This document shows positions 63,678-64,000 of a DNA stretch of 64,000 nt, piece after piece (within the stretch, counting starts at the first letter, position 1; every line of letters begins with the position of its first letter). The notes below the pieces were generated by a model. The model had not been told where the DNA came from and ran no database searches. It saw only the letters and a program-made list of their open reading frames with translations. The stretch lies in NCBI GenBank assembly GCA_038400315.1, contig CP151667.1:434001-498000 (forward strand), read 5' to 3'. The stretch comes from Isosphaeraceae bacterium EP7. Its GTDB lineage: Bacteria; Planctomycetota; Planctomycetia; Isosphaerales; Isosphaeraceae. The position numbers and the translations under genes were made by a program.

Positions 63678-64000
63678 ATGATCGACGTGAATGAGGTGCA
63701 CAAGGCCTACCGCAGCGGCGGGCGCTGGTTCGAGGCCCTCCGGGGAGTCTCCTGCCATATCCCTCGCGGCCGGTTTGCCTTCATCGTCGGGCCCAGCGGC
63801 TCCGGGAAGAGCACCCTGCTCTACATGCTTGGGGCCCTCGACCACCCCACCTCCGGGTCGATCGAGGTCGAGGGAATCGACCTGACGAAGATGACCGAGG
63901 CGGAGCAGAACGCCTACCGCCGCGACAAGGTCGGGTTCATCTTCCAGTCGTTCAACCTGATCAGCAACCTCACCGCCGTCGAGAACGTCCTCGTCCCGTT
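63678..64000 (+). CDS. ABC transporter ATP-binding protein, partial
   Basis: The 5' part of a LolD/MacB-type ATPase that runs past the right end. Visible are VNEVHKAYRSGGRWFEALRG, Walker A GPSGSGKST (38-46) and the Q-loop region GFIFQSFNLISNLTAVENVL. The signature and Walker B lie beyond the window. It is 58 nt downstream of its permease and almost certainly forms a transporter with it. Confidence 0.9.
   Translation, partial: MIDVNEVHKAYRSGGRWFEALRGVSCHIPRGRFAFIVGPSGSGKSTLLYMLGALDHPTSGSIEVEGIDLTKMTEAEQNAYRRDKVGFIFQSFNLISNLTAVENVLVP

Overview
The window is a GC-rich chromosomal segment from a planctomycete, most likely Isosphaeraceae or a close relative. The evidence is the family content: two DUF1549/DUF1553 + DUF1501 gene pairs, PEP-CTERM proteins, extracellular proteins with a planctomycete-type N-terminal motif (LDCLEVR, LLDCRVLP), NHL-repeat and RTX-like proteins, many short secreted hypotheticals, and loose gene packing with long spacers and strong GC hairpins. 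No phage, integrase, transposase or CRISPR array was seen.

Layout. Positions 120-8164 hold one tightly coupled operon for an uptake [NiFe] hydrogenase that looks like group 1h (the actinobacterial type, high affinity for atmospheric H2). It encodes small and large subunits, a Nfu-domain protein, a Cys-rich DUF5947-like protein, a DUF6084-like protein, two proteins of unknown function, a maturation protease, a 44-residue single-span membrane protein, HypA and HypB. hypC, hypD, hypE and hypF are not in the window. A tRNA-Leu(UAG) follows (8576-8657, minus), then an ABC-2 exporter pair, a YciF/DUF892 protein, a secreted hypothetical, an AXE1-like esterase, an adenylate-kinase paralogue, PdxH, and an FAD oxidoreductase. 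From 17.7 to 21 kb lie a trypsin-like protease with a small overlapping partner gene, a ferritin-like protein and a DUF2721 protein. From 21 to 26 kb lies the first DUF1549/1553-DUF1501 pair. From 26 to 34.5 kb lie a DUF1493 protein, a subtilase with a DUF4214-like tail, a MoeA-like protein lacking key motifs, a lipoprotein, an RTX-like protein and a methyltransferase. A frameshifted fragment of that methyltransferase recurs at 36.5 kb. From 37 to 51 kb there are a secreted hypothetical, a ceramidase, a GT-C-like membrane protein, a GntP permease, an ArsR/AHSA1 pair with a readable promoter-operator, several small hypotheticals, a frameshifted gene, dispersed repeats and an NHL protein. From 51 to 54.3 kb lies the second DUF1549/1553-DUF1501 pair. 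A four-gene redox set (SDR, DUF2892-SRPBCC, Zn-alcohol dehydrogenase, SDR) follows, then an enlarged Tex protein and a MacB/LolCD-type ABC transporter whose ATPase runs off the right end.

How it works together. The hydrogenase operon is the main functional unit. Almost all of its genes overlap or abut, which implies coupled translation of the enzyme, candidate Fe-S helper proteins, the protease for the large-subunit tail and the nickel-insertion proteins. The remainder is mostly planctomycete housekeeping and secretome genes. The features most worth follow-up are the uncharacterised proteins and microprotein of the hydrogenase operon, the degenerate MoeA, the split YqgF domain of Tex, and the ArsR operator set between the -35 and -10 elements. 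No wholly new system could be demonstrated from sequence alone.
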